Shown here: positions 12,394 to 23,200 of the stretch, one piece after another | How the letters are laid out: the number at the start of each line of letters is the position of its first letter | Numbering within the stretch: the first letter of the stretch is position 1 | Notes under the pieces: model-generated | The model's input: only the letters and a program-made list of their open reading frames with translations | What the model was told of the DNA's origin: nothing | Database searches by the model: none | Assembly: GCF_000003855.2 (NCBI RefSeq) | Contig: NW_003101650.1 | Span: 371,765-435,764 of the forward strand | Length of the DNA stretch: 64,000 bases | Reading direction: 5' to 3' | Source of the DNA: Blastomyces gilchristii SLH14081 | Taxonomy: Eukaryota > Ascomycota > Eurotiomycetes > Onygenales > Ajellomycetaceae | Program-made: the position numbers and the translations under genes

Positions 12394-14576
12394 CAGTTGT
12401 TCATAATATTTAAATAGTAAAGTATGAAGATCTGATCTCAACTGCAGTTTTTATTAATATAAAAGAAGCATTTAATTATATTTTAAAGTCAAAGTTAATT
12501 CAGACTTTGAAGATGTTAAAACTACTACTTTCTCCAATAAAATGAGTTAACTATTTTATATTTAAAAGAATTATACAACTTTTCTTTAATAAAATGAAAT
12601 AAGACAAGACTGAGATAAAAATAGAAGTATCTCAAGAATCTTCAATCTCACTTATTTTATTTATAATATACACTGCATATCTATTCAAAAATAGAAATAT
12701 AAGAATAGTGTGATCTCTGAGTTATATAAATAATATTAGTCTAGTCTACAGCTCAAAAACTATTAAAGAGAATTTGAAAGTGATTGAAGAAGCTGTAAAA
12801 GAAATCTTTGTTAGAGCAGATATTAATTAAATTCAATTTAATATGAATAAAACTGAGTTAATTCATTTCTTTTCTAGATTCAATGAGAAAGAACTATCTC
12901 TAACTCTTTTAAATAGAGAGATTAAACTCAGTGTAAATGTTAAATAATTAGAAGTATGATTAAACTTCAAGTTGAATTTTAAATATTACATTCAACAGAG
13001 AACTGTCAAGACAGAAAGACTATTGAATAATATAATCAGACTATCAAATACAGAGAGAGGTGTATTCTTTCAGACTATGAGATAGTTATATATATTCTGT
13101 ATTATCTCAGTAGTTGATTATGAAGTTTAAGTTTGATGAAATAATTAAGAGAATTTTACTGAACTCTTTCAAAGTCTGTAAAACAGAGCTTTGAGAAGAA
13201 TTCTGAGAGTATTCAAATCATCTTCTATTAAAGCAATGAAAATTGAAGCTTCAATTCTCTCTTCTACTATTGAATTTGAAAAGACCTGTACAAACTATAC
13301 TCTGAGAGTTATAAAGATGAGCTTAAATTATATAATCAGAGAAAGAGTCTCTTCTTTATTTCTATTAATTAACTCTGGAAATGAACTGAATTAAAATAGA
13401 TTTCTTGATTGAAATGAAAATAATTCTTCAAAGAAAATGTCTTCTCAACTATACAGACTATACTCACTGATTAAAAATCAATTTTCTTTTTTAAATATTA
13501 AAAAAGTTGATTATGAGAAGATATCTCTCTGAAGAGCAAAGCTTGAATCTCTTATAAACTTGTAAATAAGTGAACTATTCAAGAAGAAAGAATATAAACA
13601 GCATTTAAAGAGAATTTCTACAATTAATATAGAAGACTCTATTCTGATTTATTCAGATAGCTTCAAAAATGAGAATTTGAATAGATTAGATACAGACATT
13701 GCTTATACTGAAGATAATATCAATTTTATCTCAGATTTCTGAAATTTAGACTGTGAATCTGAAGTCTTTGATACTGAACTATTTATAATAGTGAAAGCTT
13801 TCAAACTCATTGAAATAAAATCTTATAAAAGAGAAAATAGTTTAAAAGAGATATAAATATTCTCTGATAGTCAAGCTGCTTTAAAAAGACTTAGAAATAG
13901 TCAGATTTATAATAATTAAATGAATCTTGAACTGATCTTAAACTCTGTTTTAAAAACTTAAAAAAGAAGAATATTAAAGCTGATAATTCATCTACACTAA
14001 GTTCCTGCTTATATGAATATTCATGACAATAAATTGACTGATTCAGCTGTAAAAAAGAGTGCAGAATTAAGCAGATCTATTCAAAAAATTATATCCTGAT
14101 CTTTTATAAAAAGAAAAATAAAAGAATGTTGTTTAGATAAGTGAAATGAAAACTGATAGAAATAAAAGAAGAGTATACATTATTCAAGATTTGAAATAAA
14201 ACTCAAGTGAAAATCTTGTTTAATTAAATATAAAAAGAAAATATTCTCATCTATAATACAGCTAAAACTAGAACATGGCTATTTCAAATCTTATATATAA
14301 AGATTTGATGATAGATTTAATTCAATAAAATGCTCATTCTGCAATGTAAATAAGAATTCTGAGTATATTATAATACACTGTGTATTATACAATAGTCTCA
14401 GAGTCAGATTGAAAGAGAAGTATAATTCAAATTAATTAAATATGAGATTCTTATTCTCAACTGAGATAGAAATTAAATACTTAATAGACTTTCTATCAGA
14501 AACTCAAGCAGCTATAAGAAAATGACTAAATTTAGAAATATCTGAATATGAAGAGGAGAAAATCAATCAGATATAA
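12394..14576 (+). pseudogene. LINE-1 ORF2, C-terminal RT and RNase H (mutated)
   Basis: Frame resumes with STAVFINIKEAFNYI at about 12450 (RT motif A, FxDxxxAF type). YINNISLVYSS near 12736 is the YxDD box with both Asp codons decayed to Asn. The domain continues through LRRILRVFKSSSIKAMK near 13190. RNase H follows: ILIYSDSFKNENLN near 13640, SDSQAALKRLRN near 13870 and DNKLTDSAVKKS near 14030 correspond to its catalytic blocks. A terminal Cys/His motif, CSFCNVNKN followed by IIIHC, lies near 14335-14380. The stop is TAA at 14574-14576. In-frame TGA and TAA/TAG codons sit at expected Trp and Gln positions. LINE-2 and LINE-3 carry the same frame on the minus strand. Confidence 0.85.
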
Positions 14577-14865
14577 TCTGTTAAAATAGCTATATATTAT
14601 CTTTTAATAATTTGTTTTCTTACAGTCTCTCTTTACTTTATCTTTTTCTTTCAATTTCTTTCTATCTATCTATTTAATGTTTCTATCTTTAAGACTGTGT
14701 TCTCTTTTCTTTTGTCATGATATTGTCAAATGATTTCAAAGTATCAGAAGATGTTAAAATACTGCAATTTATAAACAGTTTTTGTATTCTGAGCTGAAAT
14801 TTTCTGATTTTACAGATCTGAAATTGATGAATGTATAATAGTTAACTTTACAGATATAGGAAAAA

Positions 14866-14889
14866 CCCCGAGAACTAAAAGTTCTCAGG
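14866..14889 (+). other. LINE 3' UTR stem-loop (LINE-1 copy)
   Basis: GAGAAC, a five-base loop, then GTTCTC. The same hairpin sits at the same distance from the tail in LINE-2 (about 15967-15987) and LINE-3 (57353-57375), where the stem is a perfect 9 bp. It is a candidate recognition element for the LINE RT. Confidence 0.65.
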
Positions 14890-15071
14890 TAGATGTTATA
14901 GTCTCTGACTGTATACATCTATAATTGAAGAAGAATAATAATAATAATCAGAGAGAGTTATGCAGTGTAAGAAAGTCATAACTCTTAATTACATGCACAG
15001 AGAATGAATCACTGCAGTAAGTATATATGTACTAAAGTAATACTTTTTAATAACACTCAGTCTCTAATATC

Positions 15072-15321
15072 ATGAAAATAGAGTCTCTCTGTGAGATTCA
15101 TTTTTATCAGAAATCAGAAAATCTTATTATCTTCACATATCTTATTTATGAAATCAATGAGTTAAAACATCACCTTCAGTCGTCGGTTCTTAGTATTTCT
15201 CAAGCGTCAGCCGAGTTCTTTAGAATACAACCTCACCAATCCAATAACCCGGCCACCAATGTAGCTGTTGGTATGTATGCAGGGTTTAGCGATAATGTGT
15301 CAATACGCAACATTGATGGCA
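15072..15321 (+). pseudogene. Reading frame in the hAT 5' region, antisense to the transposase
   Basis: A frame starting MKIESLCEIHFYQKSENL that is also present at 39655-39422 on the minus strand. In both places it lies antisense to the hAT element. Similarity continues for about 50-60 codons. No family is recognised. It runs into the unmutated patch and then the gap, so its length is unknown. Confidence 0.4.
15178..15321. other. Unmutated, normal-composition patch beside the gap
   Basis: About 140 bases rich in CC, GG and CG, abruptly unlike everything around them. The first 42 bases still align to the hAT copy near 39495-39536 (about 30 matches by eye). The rest does not align to anything in the window. 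It may be a misjoined contig end from a less mutated copy or from elsewhere. Confidence 0.6.
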
Positions 15322-15541
15322 NNNNNNNNNNNNNNNNNNNNNNNNNNNNNNNNNNNNNNNNNNNNNNNNNNNNNNNNNNNNNNNNNNNNNNNNNNNNNNN
15401 NNNNNNNNNNNNNNNNNNNNNNNNNNNNNNNNNNNNNNNNNNNNNNNNNNNNNNNNNNNNNNNNNNNNNNNNNNNNNNNNNNNNNNNNNNNNNNNNNNNN
15501 NNNNNNNNNNNNNNNNNNNNNNNNNNNNNNNNNNNNNNNNN
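15322..15541. other. Assembly gap (220 N)
   Basis: A run of N. In the homologous hAT copy the corresponding interval contains the A/G-rich tract 39106-39297. Confidence 1.
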
Positions 15542-15897
15542 TGTGTTTAGAGAAGTAATAAGATTTGATAACACTCTCTGTTGAATTTTCAATAAATGAG
15601 TACTATGTTATGATATTATATAAGTGAGAAATGATTTCATAGTTTCATTTAATATCATTTTTAATAATGAGATCAGAATGAAAATATGACTAAGAATTTA
15701 AACATATTCTTTATCTGAGACTAGATTTTTATTTGAAAAGTAAATCTGAAATCTTTAATATTTGAAATAACATGATTTGAAATCAATGTAATGAACACAA
15801 ATCATGACCAGAAGTAATGCTTTTAGGCAATATGATAACTGTAAAGTTTGATTCTAGTCTCAGACATGGTCACACGGTCAGTCTACTTATAGTATAG

Positions 15898-17897
15898 ATA
15901 ATTATTATTATTATTATTATTATTCTTCAATTATAGATATATATAGTCAGAGACTATAATATCTATCTGAGAACTTTCAGTTCTCGGAGTTTTTTTAATA
16001 TCTATAAAGTCAACTATTATACATTTATCAATTTCAGATATATAAAATAAGAAAATTTCAGCTCAGAATATAAAAACTCTTCATAAATTGCAGTATTTTA
16101 ACACCTTCTAATACTTTGAAATCATTTGAAATTATCATAACAAAAGAAAAGAGAACAAAGTCTTAAAGATAGACATATTAAATAAGTAGATAGAAAAGAA
16201 CAGAAAAGAAAAAGTAAAGTAAAGAGAGACTATAATAAAATAAAATTATTAAAAGATAGTATATAGCTGTTTTAACACACTATATCTGATTAATTTTCAT
16301 CTCTTCATATTTAGATATTTCTGAATTCAGTCATTTTCTTATAACTGCTTGAGTTTCTGATAGAAAGTCTATTAAGTATTTAATTTCTGTCTCAGTTGAG
16401 AATAAGAATCTTATATTTAATTGATTTAAATTATACTTCTCTTTCAATCTGGCTCTGAGACTATTGTATAATACACAATATATTATAATATACTCAGAAT
16501 TTTCATTTACATTGCAGAATGAGCATTCTGTTGAATCAAATCTATTATTAAATCTTTATATATAAGATTTGAAATAAGTATATTCTAGTTTCAGCTGAAT
16601 TATAGATGAGAATATTTTCTTTTTACATTTAATTGAATAAGATTTTCACTTGAGTTTTATTTTAAAACTTGAATAATGTATACTCTTCTTTTATTTCTAT
16701 CAGCTTTTATTTCACTTATTTAAATAAGATTCTTTTATCTTTCTTTTTATAAAAGATCAGAACACTGTTTTTTAAATAAATCTGTTCAGTTCTGAACTCT
16801 TTTTTACTGCTAAATCAGCTAATTCATTATTATGAATATTCATATAAGTAGAAACTTAGTGTAGATGAATTATCAGTTTTAATAGTCTTCTCTTTTGAAT
16901 TTTCATAACAGAATTTAAAATCAGTTCAAGATTCATTTAATCATTATGAATCTCACTATTTCTAAGTCTTTTCAAAGCAGCTTAACTATCAGAGAATATT
17001 TATATCTCTTTCAAACTATTTTCTCTTCTATAAGATTTTCTCTTAATAAGTTTGAAAGCTTTCACTATTATAAATAGTTCAGTATCAAAGTCTTTAGATT
17101 TATAGTCTAAATTTCAGAAATCTGAGATGAAATTAATATTATCTTCAGTATAAGTAATGTCTGTATCTAATCTATTTAAATGCTTATTTTTTCAGTCATC
17201 TGAGTAAATCAGAATAGAGTCTTTTATATTAATTATAGAGATCTTCTTCAAATACTGTTTATATTCTCTCTCTTTAGATAGTTCACTTATTTATAAGTTT
17301 ATAAGAGATTTCAGCTTTTCTCATCAGAGAGATATCTTCTCATAATCAATTTTCTCAAAGTTTAATGAAGAAAATTAATTATTAATCAGTGAATATAGTC
17401 TGTATAATTAAGAGAGCATTTTCTTTGAAGAATTATTTTTATTTCAATCAAGAAATCTATTTCAATTCAGTTCATTTTCTGAGCTGATTGATGAAAATGA
17501 AGAAGAGACTCTTTCTCTGATTATATAATTTAAGCTCATCTTTATAACTCTCAGAGTATAGTTTATACAGGCCTTTTTAAATTGAATAATAGAAGAAGGA
17601 ATTGAAGTGTCAATTTTCATTACTTTAATAGAAGATGATTTAAATACTCTCAGAATTCTTCTCAAAGCTCTGTTTTACAGACTTTGAAAGAGTTCAGTGA
17701 AATTTTCCTGATTATTTTATTAAACTTGAACTTTATAATCAGCTACTGAAATGATACAGACTATATATAACTATCTTATAGTCTGGAAGAATAGATCTCT
17801 CTTTGTATTTAATAGTCTGATTACATTATTCAGTAGTCTCTCTGACTTAATAGTTCTTTATTGAATATAATATTTAAAATTCAACTTGAAGTTTAAT
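15898..17897 (-). mobile_element. LINE-2, 3' part (minus strand)
   Basis: Minus-strand LINE of the same family as LINE-1. It has an ATT-repeat tail (AAT on its own strand) at about 15898-15923, the 3' stem-loop at about 15967-15987 and the ORF2 stop at 16280-16282. G2 interrupts it at 17898, with the 4-bp duplication TAAT (17894-17897 and 26181-26184). LINE-1 gives the uninterrupted sequence. Confidence 0.88.
16280..17893 (-). pseudogene. LINE-2 ORF2, C-terminal RT and RNase H (mutated)
   Basis: Same frame as LINE-1 ORF2. The best open stretch is 17665-17462, starting MRRILRVFKSSSIKVMK. RNase H and the terminal Cys motif follow towards 16300. Stops are mainly Trp-to-TGA and Gln-to-TAA/TAG. 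The N-terminal part of the gene lies beyond G2 at 26181-27787. Confidence 0.82.
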
Positions 17898-18071
17898 TGT
17901 GATTCAAAGGTGCTTTAGCCAGCGTACGATTACAGGCGTACGCCGGCTTCTTATATATTGTAATATTGTACACTAAATTAATTAGTGGCCGCTATGGCCT
18001 CTTTACACTCACAAGCAAGTTCGGAAGCAGCTGTGTTATTATTCAACAGTTGTATGTTCTTTCAAACTACA
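17898..18071 (-). repeat. G2 3' LTR (174 bp)
   Basis: On the plus strand it begins TGTGATTCAAAGG and ends AAACTACA (decayed GAATCACA). It contains an intact inverted repeat GCGTACG / CGTACGC at 17922-17943. Confidence 0.85.
17922..17943 (-). other. Stem-loop in the LTR of the G1-G3 family
   Basis: GCGTACG, eight unpaired bases, CGTACGC: a perfect 7-bp stem. On the element strand it lies just downstream of the TATA box, hence probably in the transcript. Decayed versions are present in the other five LTRs. Confidence 0.5.
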
Positions 18072-18599
18072 TTCTCCCTCATCAGATTCAGTCACGCTCA
18101 CATAATCATGATATCTGTCCTAGCTTCATGCAGATTAGTGCATCACTAGCATTCACAATCTTGTAATCTATCTCTGATTCAGCTAGCATTCTGTGTACAT
18201 TCTCACAAAGAAACTTTCACTATATTATATCTCTCATTCACTAACTTTTCTCATTCTTCAATCATCTTCTTTATTATCATCATCATTGAACATCACTATC
18301 TCATTCAAGATTTCTACTTCTTCTTCTGTTCAACTCTTTTCATCTGTTCATCTATCACATTGTATGTGTTTCTGGTGATAGTCTCTCATTCTCATAACAA
18401 GTGTTCTTATAGTGCTCATACTGAGCAGTTCATTAGCAGTAAGTATAATATATTGTGAAATGTGATCAGAACTTGTTTATCTTTTAACAATCATCAGAAT
18501 ATACTATTATAAATGACATATCTTCTTCATCTTCTTATATACTCTTAATCATTTTTCTTCTCAGTGAATTTCTGATCATGTTTTCTGGCATGATTTTGC
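18072..18599. other. G2 sequence between the 3' LTR and the antisense module
   Basis: It starts with the polypurine tract on the minus strand (complement of 18072-18083). A weak plus-strand frame at 18193-18378 is Ser- and Leu-rich with several stops beyond. No conserved product is recognised. Confidence 0.4.
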
Positions 18600-20061
18600 A
18601 TGAATGCAGATACTGATATATTTATTTTTATTTATATAGAATCTTCATATGTTGACAGATCTGCATTCACTAATAATAGTAAACTCAATATTGAATCATT
18701 GATTAAGAACTTGAAGAATGTAATAATGAAGAAATTGCTTATATCATGTATGACTGAGTCTTCTGCATTTCTCTCTGCTCTCTCTGTTTCTTTCTCTGTC
18801 ACTTCTCCCTCTCAATCTTCTACACCTGCCCCTGTGTCTGGTTCTCCCGCTCCTGCTACCTCTGTCCCTGTGTCTGGTTCTCCCACTTCTGCTATTTCTG
18901 CTCTCTCTGGTTCTGCTGTCTCTGCTTTCATTATCAGCTCTTCTCATTTCAAGAAGATGTTGTATAGGCTTAATAAATCATGTTTCTCAGTATATACACT
19001 CCTGTTCTTCTTATCAATCTCTAGAATGATTTATTGTATAAAGACTGTATATAACACAACTACCTGAAGCTCAGTCACAGACACTGATTATTATATTTAT
19101 TTTAAATATTTATAATGAAGCAATTATTTATTTATATCAGAGAATTATTCTCTTTTTTAATAGTGTTAAGATTATAAATCTTTTTCTTTTTCATCTTTTC
19201 TTTCTAACACTGATTTTTCTGTTCTTAGAGAAAATTATTATGAGTTTTATTATATACAAAGTTATAGTATTCACAGATATTAAGAAACTTTTTATAACTG
19301 TAAAGTTCAATATTATAGAGATATCTACTCTAATAAATTTCTTCAGAATAATAGATCTATATCAGTCTATTCTCTGACATCTGTTGTCTGACTTTGTAAT
19401 ACAGATAAAAGATATCTGTGTTTTCAGAAACAGAAATACAGATATTGTACTCTTTTACACCTGTAAGCATGAGACTTATATGTCTTATCTGAGATGTTAT
19501 TATAAGAATAAGCTATTCATATACTGTATTCTGCTTTCTGCATTCTCTTATGTCTCTCTCTCTCTTTCTGAGAAGTCTTATACATATTGTAATTACACAT
19601 ACAATTCTAAGATCAGTAGATATTCATTCAGTAATTATTATCTCTGCTTTTACAGTTTCATATACTAACAATAGTTCTTAGTTACTCTGATGTCAGAGAT
19701 CATTTTAATTAAAGATGATAACACTGTTAAGACTACTCTCTTCTGCTCTTAAGCTTCTTCTGTCACTTTCTCTTTCTTCTCTGTAGAAAAGGTTATGTGT
19801 ATATCAGATTATAAGCATTCAGCTCTGAATGACTTCTGCTGTCATTTATTCAGTTCTGTGTCTTCTTCTTCTTCTGTTTCTTCTATCTTCATTCTCTCTG
19901 TTCTGACTTCTGATTATGTAAGTTCTGTACTCTTCTTCAATTTTTCTATGCATATATGTATACATTTCTATATTGATATTTCAGTTAATCTTGTAATAAA
20001 TGACATTAATATTGTACATAGAGCAGTAGAGAAATCAGAGACATGTATGATATTATTATAA
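18600..20061 (+). pseudogene. Antisense reading-frame module of G2 (best preserved copy)
   Basis: Plus-strand frames opposite to the G2 gag-pol. Block a (18600-19067) is open for 155 codons, starting MNADTDIFIFIYIESSYV, with a Pro/Ser/Val tandem repeat and a hydrophobic end. Block b (19384-19668) has FRNRNTDIVLFYTCKHE, YKNKLF and CNYTYNS. Block c (19795-20061) has CISDYKHSALNDFCCHL and NLVINDINIVHRAVEKSE. The frame of b continues through 19669-19794 into c with only a TAA, a TAG and another TAA, and runs upstream to about 19240 past one TGA. The three blocks are also kept in G1 and G3. No family is recognised. The Cys/Tyr-rich centre and Ser-rich linkers suggest a small modular protein; localisation is unknown. 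Confidence 0.55.
18831..18902 (+). repeat. 36-bp tandem repeat, two units, coding
   Basis: Units start at 18831 and 18867 (CCTGTGTCTGGTTCTCCC...). They encode PVSGSP-type repeats in antisense block a. This stretch keeps many CC and GG pairs and is less mutated than its surroundings. G1 shows a degraded equivalent at about 11400-11480. Confidence 0.7.
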
Positions 20062-20243
20062 GAGCAGCTTACAGCTCTCAAATCTCTTACAGATCTTGAG
20101 TTTTGAGATTTCTTTTATTTTTGATGTTTTTCAGATGACATGGTGTTGAAAATAGATTAAATATGTAGTGTATGAAAATGAATAAGATATATATAATAAT
20201 ATTTATCTTCTACAGCTGATTCTTACAGTTGATAATTAATTCA

Positions 20244-23200
20244 TTATCTCTTTTCTTTTCTTACACTTTTTCTTTATCTGCTAGTCACTACTCTTACACA
20301 ATCTTTATATAATATAGTATTCAGTGACTAGATTCATCAGCTTTCATCTTTTATAATTCTATCTCATATATTATACTGTCTCTCTTCACTCACTCAGATC
20401 ACTACAGTGAACAGCTCATTAAAACTAACCTCATCTGATCTCTGAGTGTTCTCAGAGATTGAGATGACTTGATCTCACACATTCATAGATGTTTCAGATA
20501 GTTCATTCTCTATAATCTCTGTGATTGAACTGATATAAACAGTTAAATTCAACTCTGAATCTCTTTTTCTTCTGTGATCTGACTCATATACAAGTCTGCT
20601 GCTTTGAGACTGCTCTTTATTATATTACACTCACTATCTGCAGTGTATTATCATACAACTGACTACAGTCTTATCACTTATTGAAGTATAATATTCATCT
20701 GATTTCTTCATTACTTCTCATTCTTTTCTTATAATTATGAAAAGATTAAAATAAGTGAGATCATCTGATTTATAAGCATCTATGATTTCTCTTACTTCAT
20801 GAGACTTTTCAATTATAAGTCTCTTCTTTTTCAATGCTGATGATAGTACTGTGAATAATCATAATCTGCTCAGATCTTATATCTTTACTTTCATAAGTTA
20901 TAAATCATTGATTAAGTTGTATAAGATCTGTCTCTCTGATTCTTTCAATGCATATGTTTTCAGAGAATGTGATTTGAGTATTTTATAAGACTCAAATCAT
21001 CTAGATTAAAACTTCTCAGAATTTTCATTGTATACAAGAACTCACATTCTCATCTTGAGACTTGATTTCTTAACTAGTGAGTCTCATATTCTTTTTGATT
21101 GAATTACTTGATTCAGAAGTAACTTATTAGCTTTTATATATGCATGACTAATCTCTTTCAATCTTGATTCTGCATCTGTGACTGTTGTGTCTGCAACTGC
21201 TACTGCTGTGTCTGTAACTGCTGTTTCTGCTGCATTTACAACTGTTGTGTTCACAACTGCTATTCTCTCTCTCATCTTTTTCAAAGCATTCTCCAGAATG
21301 CACAGATGCAATTCATACAACAGATAGAATAATGAATGCTTGAAGACTGCATACTGTCAAATCTGTGTGATTAATAGCACCTGTCTGAGATATTCATTCT
21401 ATAGTCTTATAGGCTTGCTCACTAGATATTTCATCAGCATGTTGCTCAAGATTTCATTCAAGCATTTCATCTTCTCATTCATTCACAGATGATATGACAT
21501 TGTTCTATAATATCTTATCTATAACTGGCTTATGAAATGCCTCACTACTTCTCTCATGAGATTCATATTATTATCAGTTAGAATCTCATATAGCATTTCA
21601 TAGTTAATATAGATCTCATTATGTAGAAACTTCACTATTATCTTCTCTGTTGTCTCTGAAACTGCTTTCATAACTAATCAGTCAGTAGTGTAATCAATAG
21701 CAGTGATTATTCATTAATTTTCATTTGACATTCACAGTAATATGTCTATGAGATTCATCTCTCATTATTTAAACAGTTATATCATACACTTTATCTAATA
21801 TTACACTTTCTCATATTCTAATTCTTTCTTAGATTCTTTTACAACCTGATAATTCAGACACTTGTGAGTATATATCTGAATATTCTCAGCCATGCTTGGC
21901 CAGTATACTTTTAATTTAAATATGCTCATGAGTTCAGAGCTTTCTAAGTGACTGAATTTCTTGTACATGTAAGTTATCAAGTCACATCTAAATGAAGATT
22001 CTAGATAGAGAGCTTCTGCATATTCTAGATCATAGTAAAGCATAACATCATTTTTCAATTTTCTCAGCTTAAAGTTCAGAAGCATCTCTTCTACTACTCT
22101 CATAAGATATTTATCATTCAATATCTTATCATTCTTTAAGTAAGAGATCATGATATTCACTCATTCTGATTTCTTGCACTCTCTCAGTGTGTTTAATATG
22201 AACTTTTCTTATATCTGATTTACAGAACTCTCACTCATGAAATTAAGTCTGCAACTGATTGTATCAGACATCACAGTGTCTGATTTCTTTCAGTATTTAA
22301 TATGAAGATTATATACTTAGAACTCTGAGATTCAACATGCTAAGTGTTTAAAAGATTTTATTATTAATTATAGATAGATAAGACTTTCATAATCTGTGAT
22401 CACTGTTATTATATATCTGTTGTTAATATATCTATCTTATAACATCAGTGTATGCTTGATTGCTAGCAATTTCTTTTCATACACTGAGTAATTGAGCTCA
22501 GTATCTGATAGTTTCTTATCATCATATATCACTGAGTGCAGTTTGCTGTTCTTATCTATCTGTAGAAGAGTGTCTTCAATAGCTCATTCAGATATGTCTG
22601 TCTTGATATAAAAAGGTTTATTATAATCTGATTGAATAAGCACTGAGAATGTTATTATACATTCTCTCAGTGTGAGAAAAGTCTCTTTGTACACAGTATT
22701 TCAGATAATTAAATGAAACTTCTTCTTTTACAGATTTATATCTGTTTCTCTTAAGAGATCTGAGAGTGATACAGATATTCATGTGAAATCCTTGATAAAT
22801 CTACAGTAATATGAGATCAATTCAAGAAACTGTTATATGTAATGTATATTTCTTGACTACAGTCAATTTACTATGATATTCAATTTCTCTGAAATGAGAT
22901 ATATATAGTCATCACTCACTATATATTCTATAAACTTTAACTCTTCTGTTTTAAACATACACTTGATTGATTTGATATAGAGCTTATACTCTGTCAGAGT
23001 TATAAGCACTTCATTGAGATACTTCAGATATTTATTGTATGAGTTTGAAAAGACTAGAATGTTATTGAGATATATAAGATATGAGATTTCATTCTATTTA
23101 TGAAGAATTGTATTCATTATTATTTGAAAGATAGTGAGCACATTTATCAGACTGAATGATATTATCAGGAATTCAAACTTCTCTCATTATATATTAAATA

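Larger units (their letters stand above)
12390..14948 (+). mobile_element. LINE-1, 3' part
   Basis: Continuation of LINE-1 after G1: rest of RT, RNase H, terminal Cys motif, 3' untranslated region with a stem-loop, and an AAT-repeat tail ending at about 14948. It abuts a hAT transposon fragment. Confidence 0.88.
14950..15885 (-). mobile_element. hAT transposon 5'-terminal fragment (minus strand), with assembly gap
   Basis: Read on the minus strand from 15885 it begins TAGACTGACCGTGTGACC and matches the first kilobase of the hAT element at 38748-39775. The match is lost at 14950-14960, where LINE-1 ends. The terminus is shared with the MITEs. The outer flank (CTTATAGT) has no partner at the other end because the fragment is truncated. 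The assembly gap falls where the other copy has a long A/G-rich tract, which probably caused it. Confidence 0.75.

Noticed and set aside
14961..15072. Possible tRNA-like fold near the LINE-1 tail
   Set aside because: No acceptor, anticodon and T-arm combination could be drawn. The sequence is shared with the hAT element.
18744..18947. Arg/Ser-rich minus-strand frame that looks like an SR protein
   Set aside because: It is the reverse complement of the Pro/Ser/Val tandem repeat in the antisense module. The composition comes from the repeat, and the conserved signal is on the plus strand.
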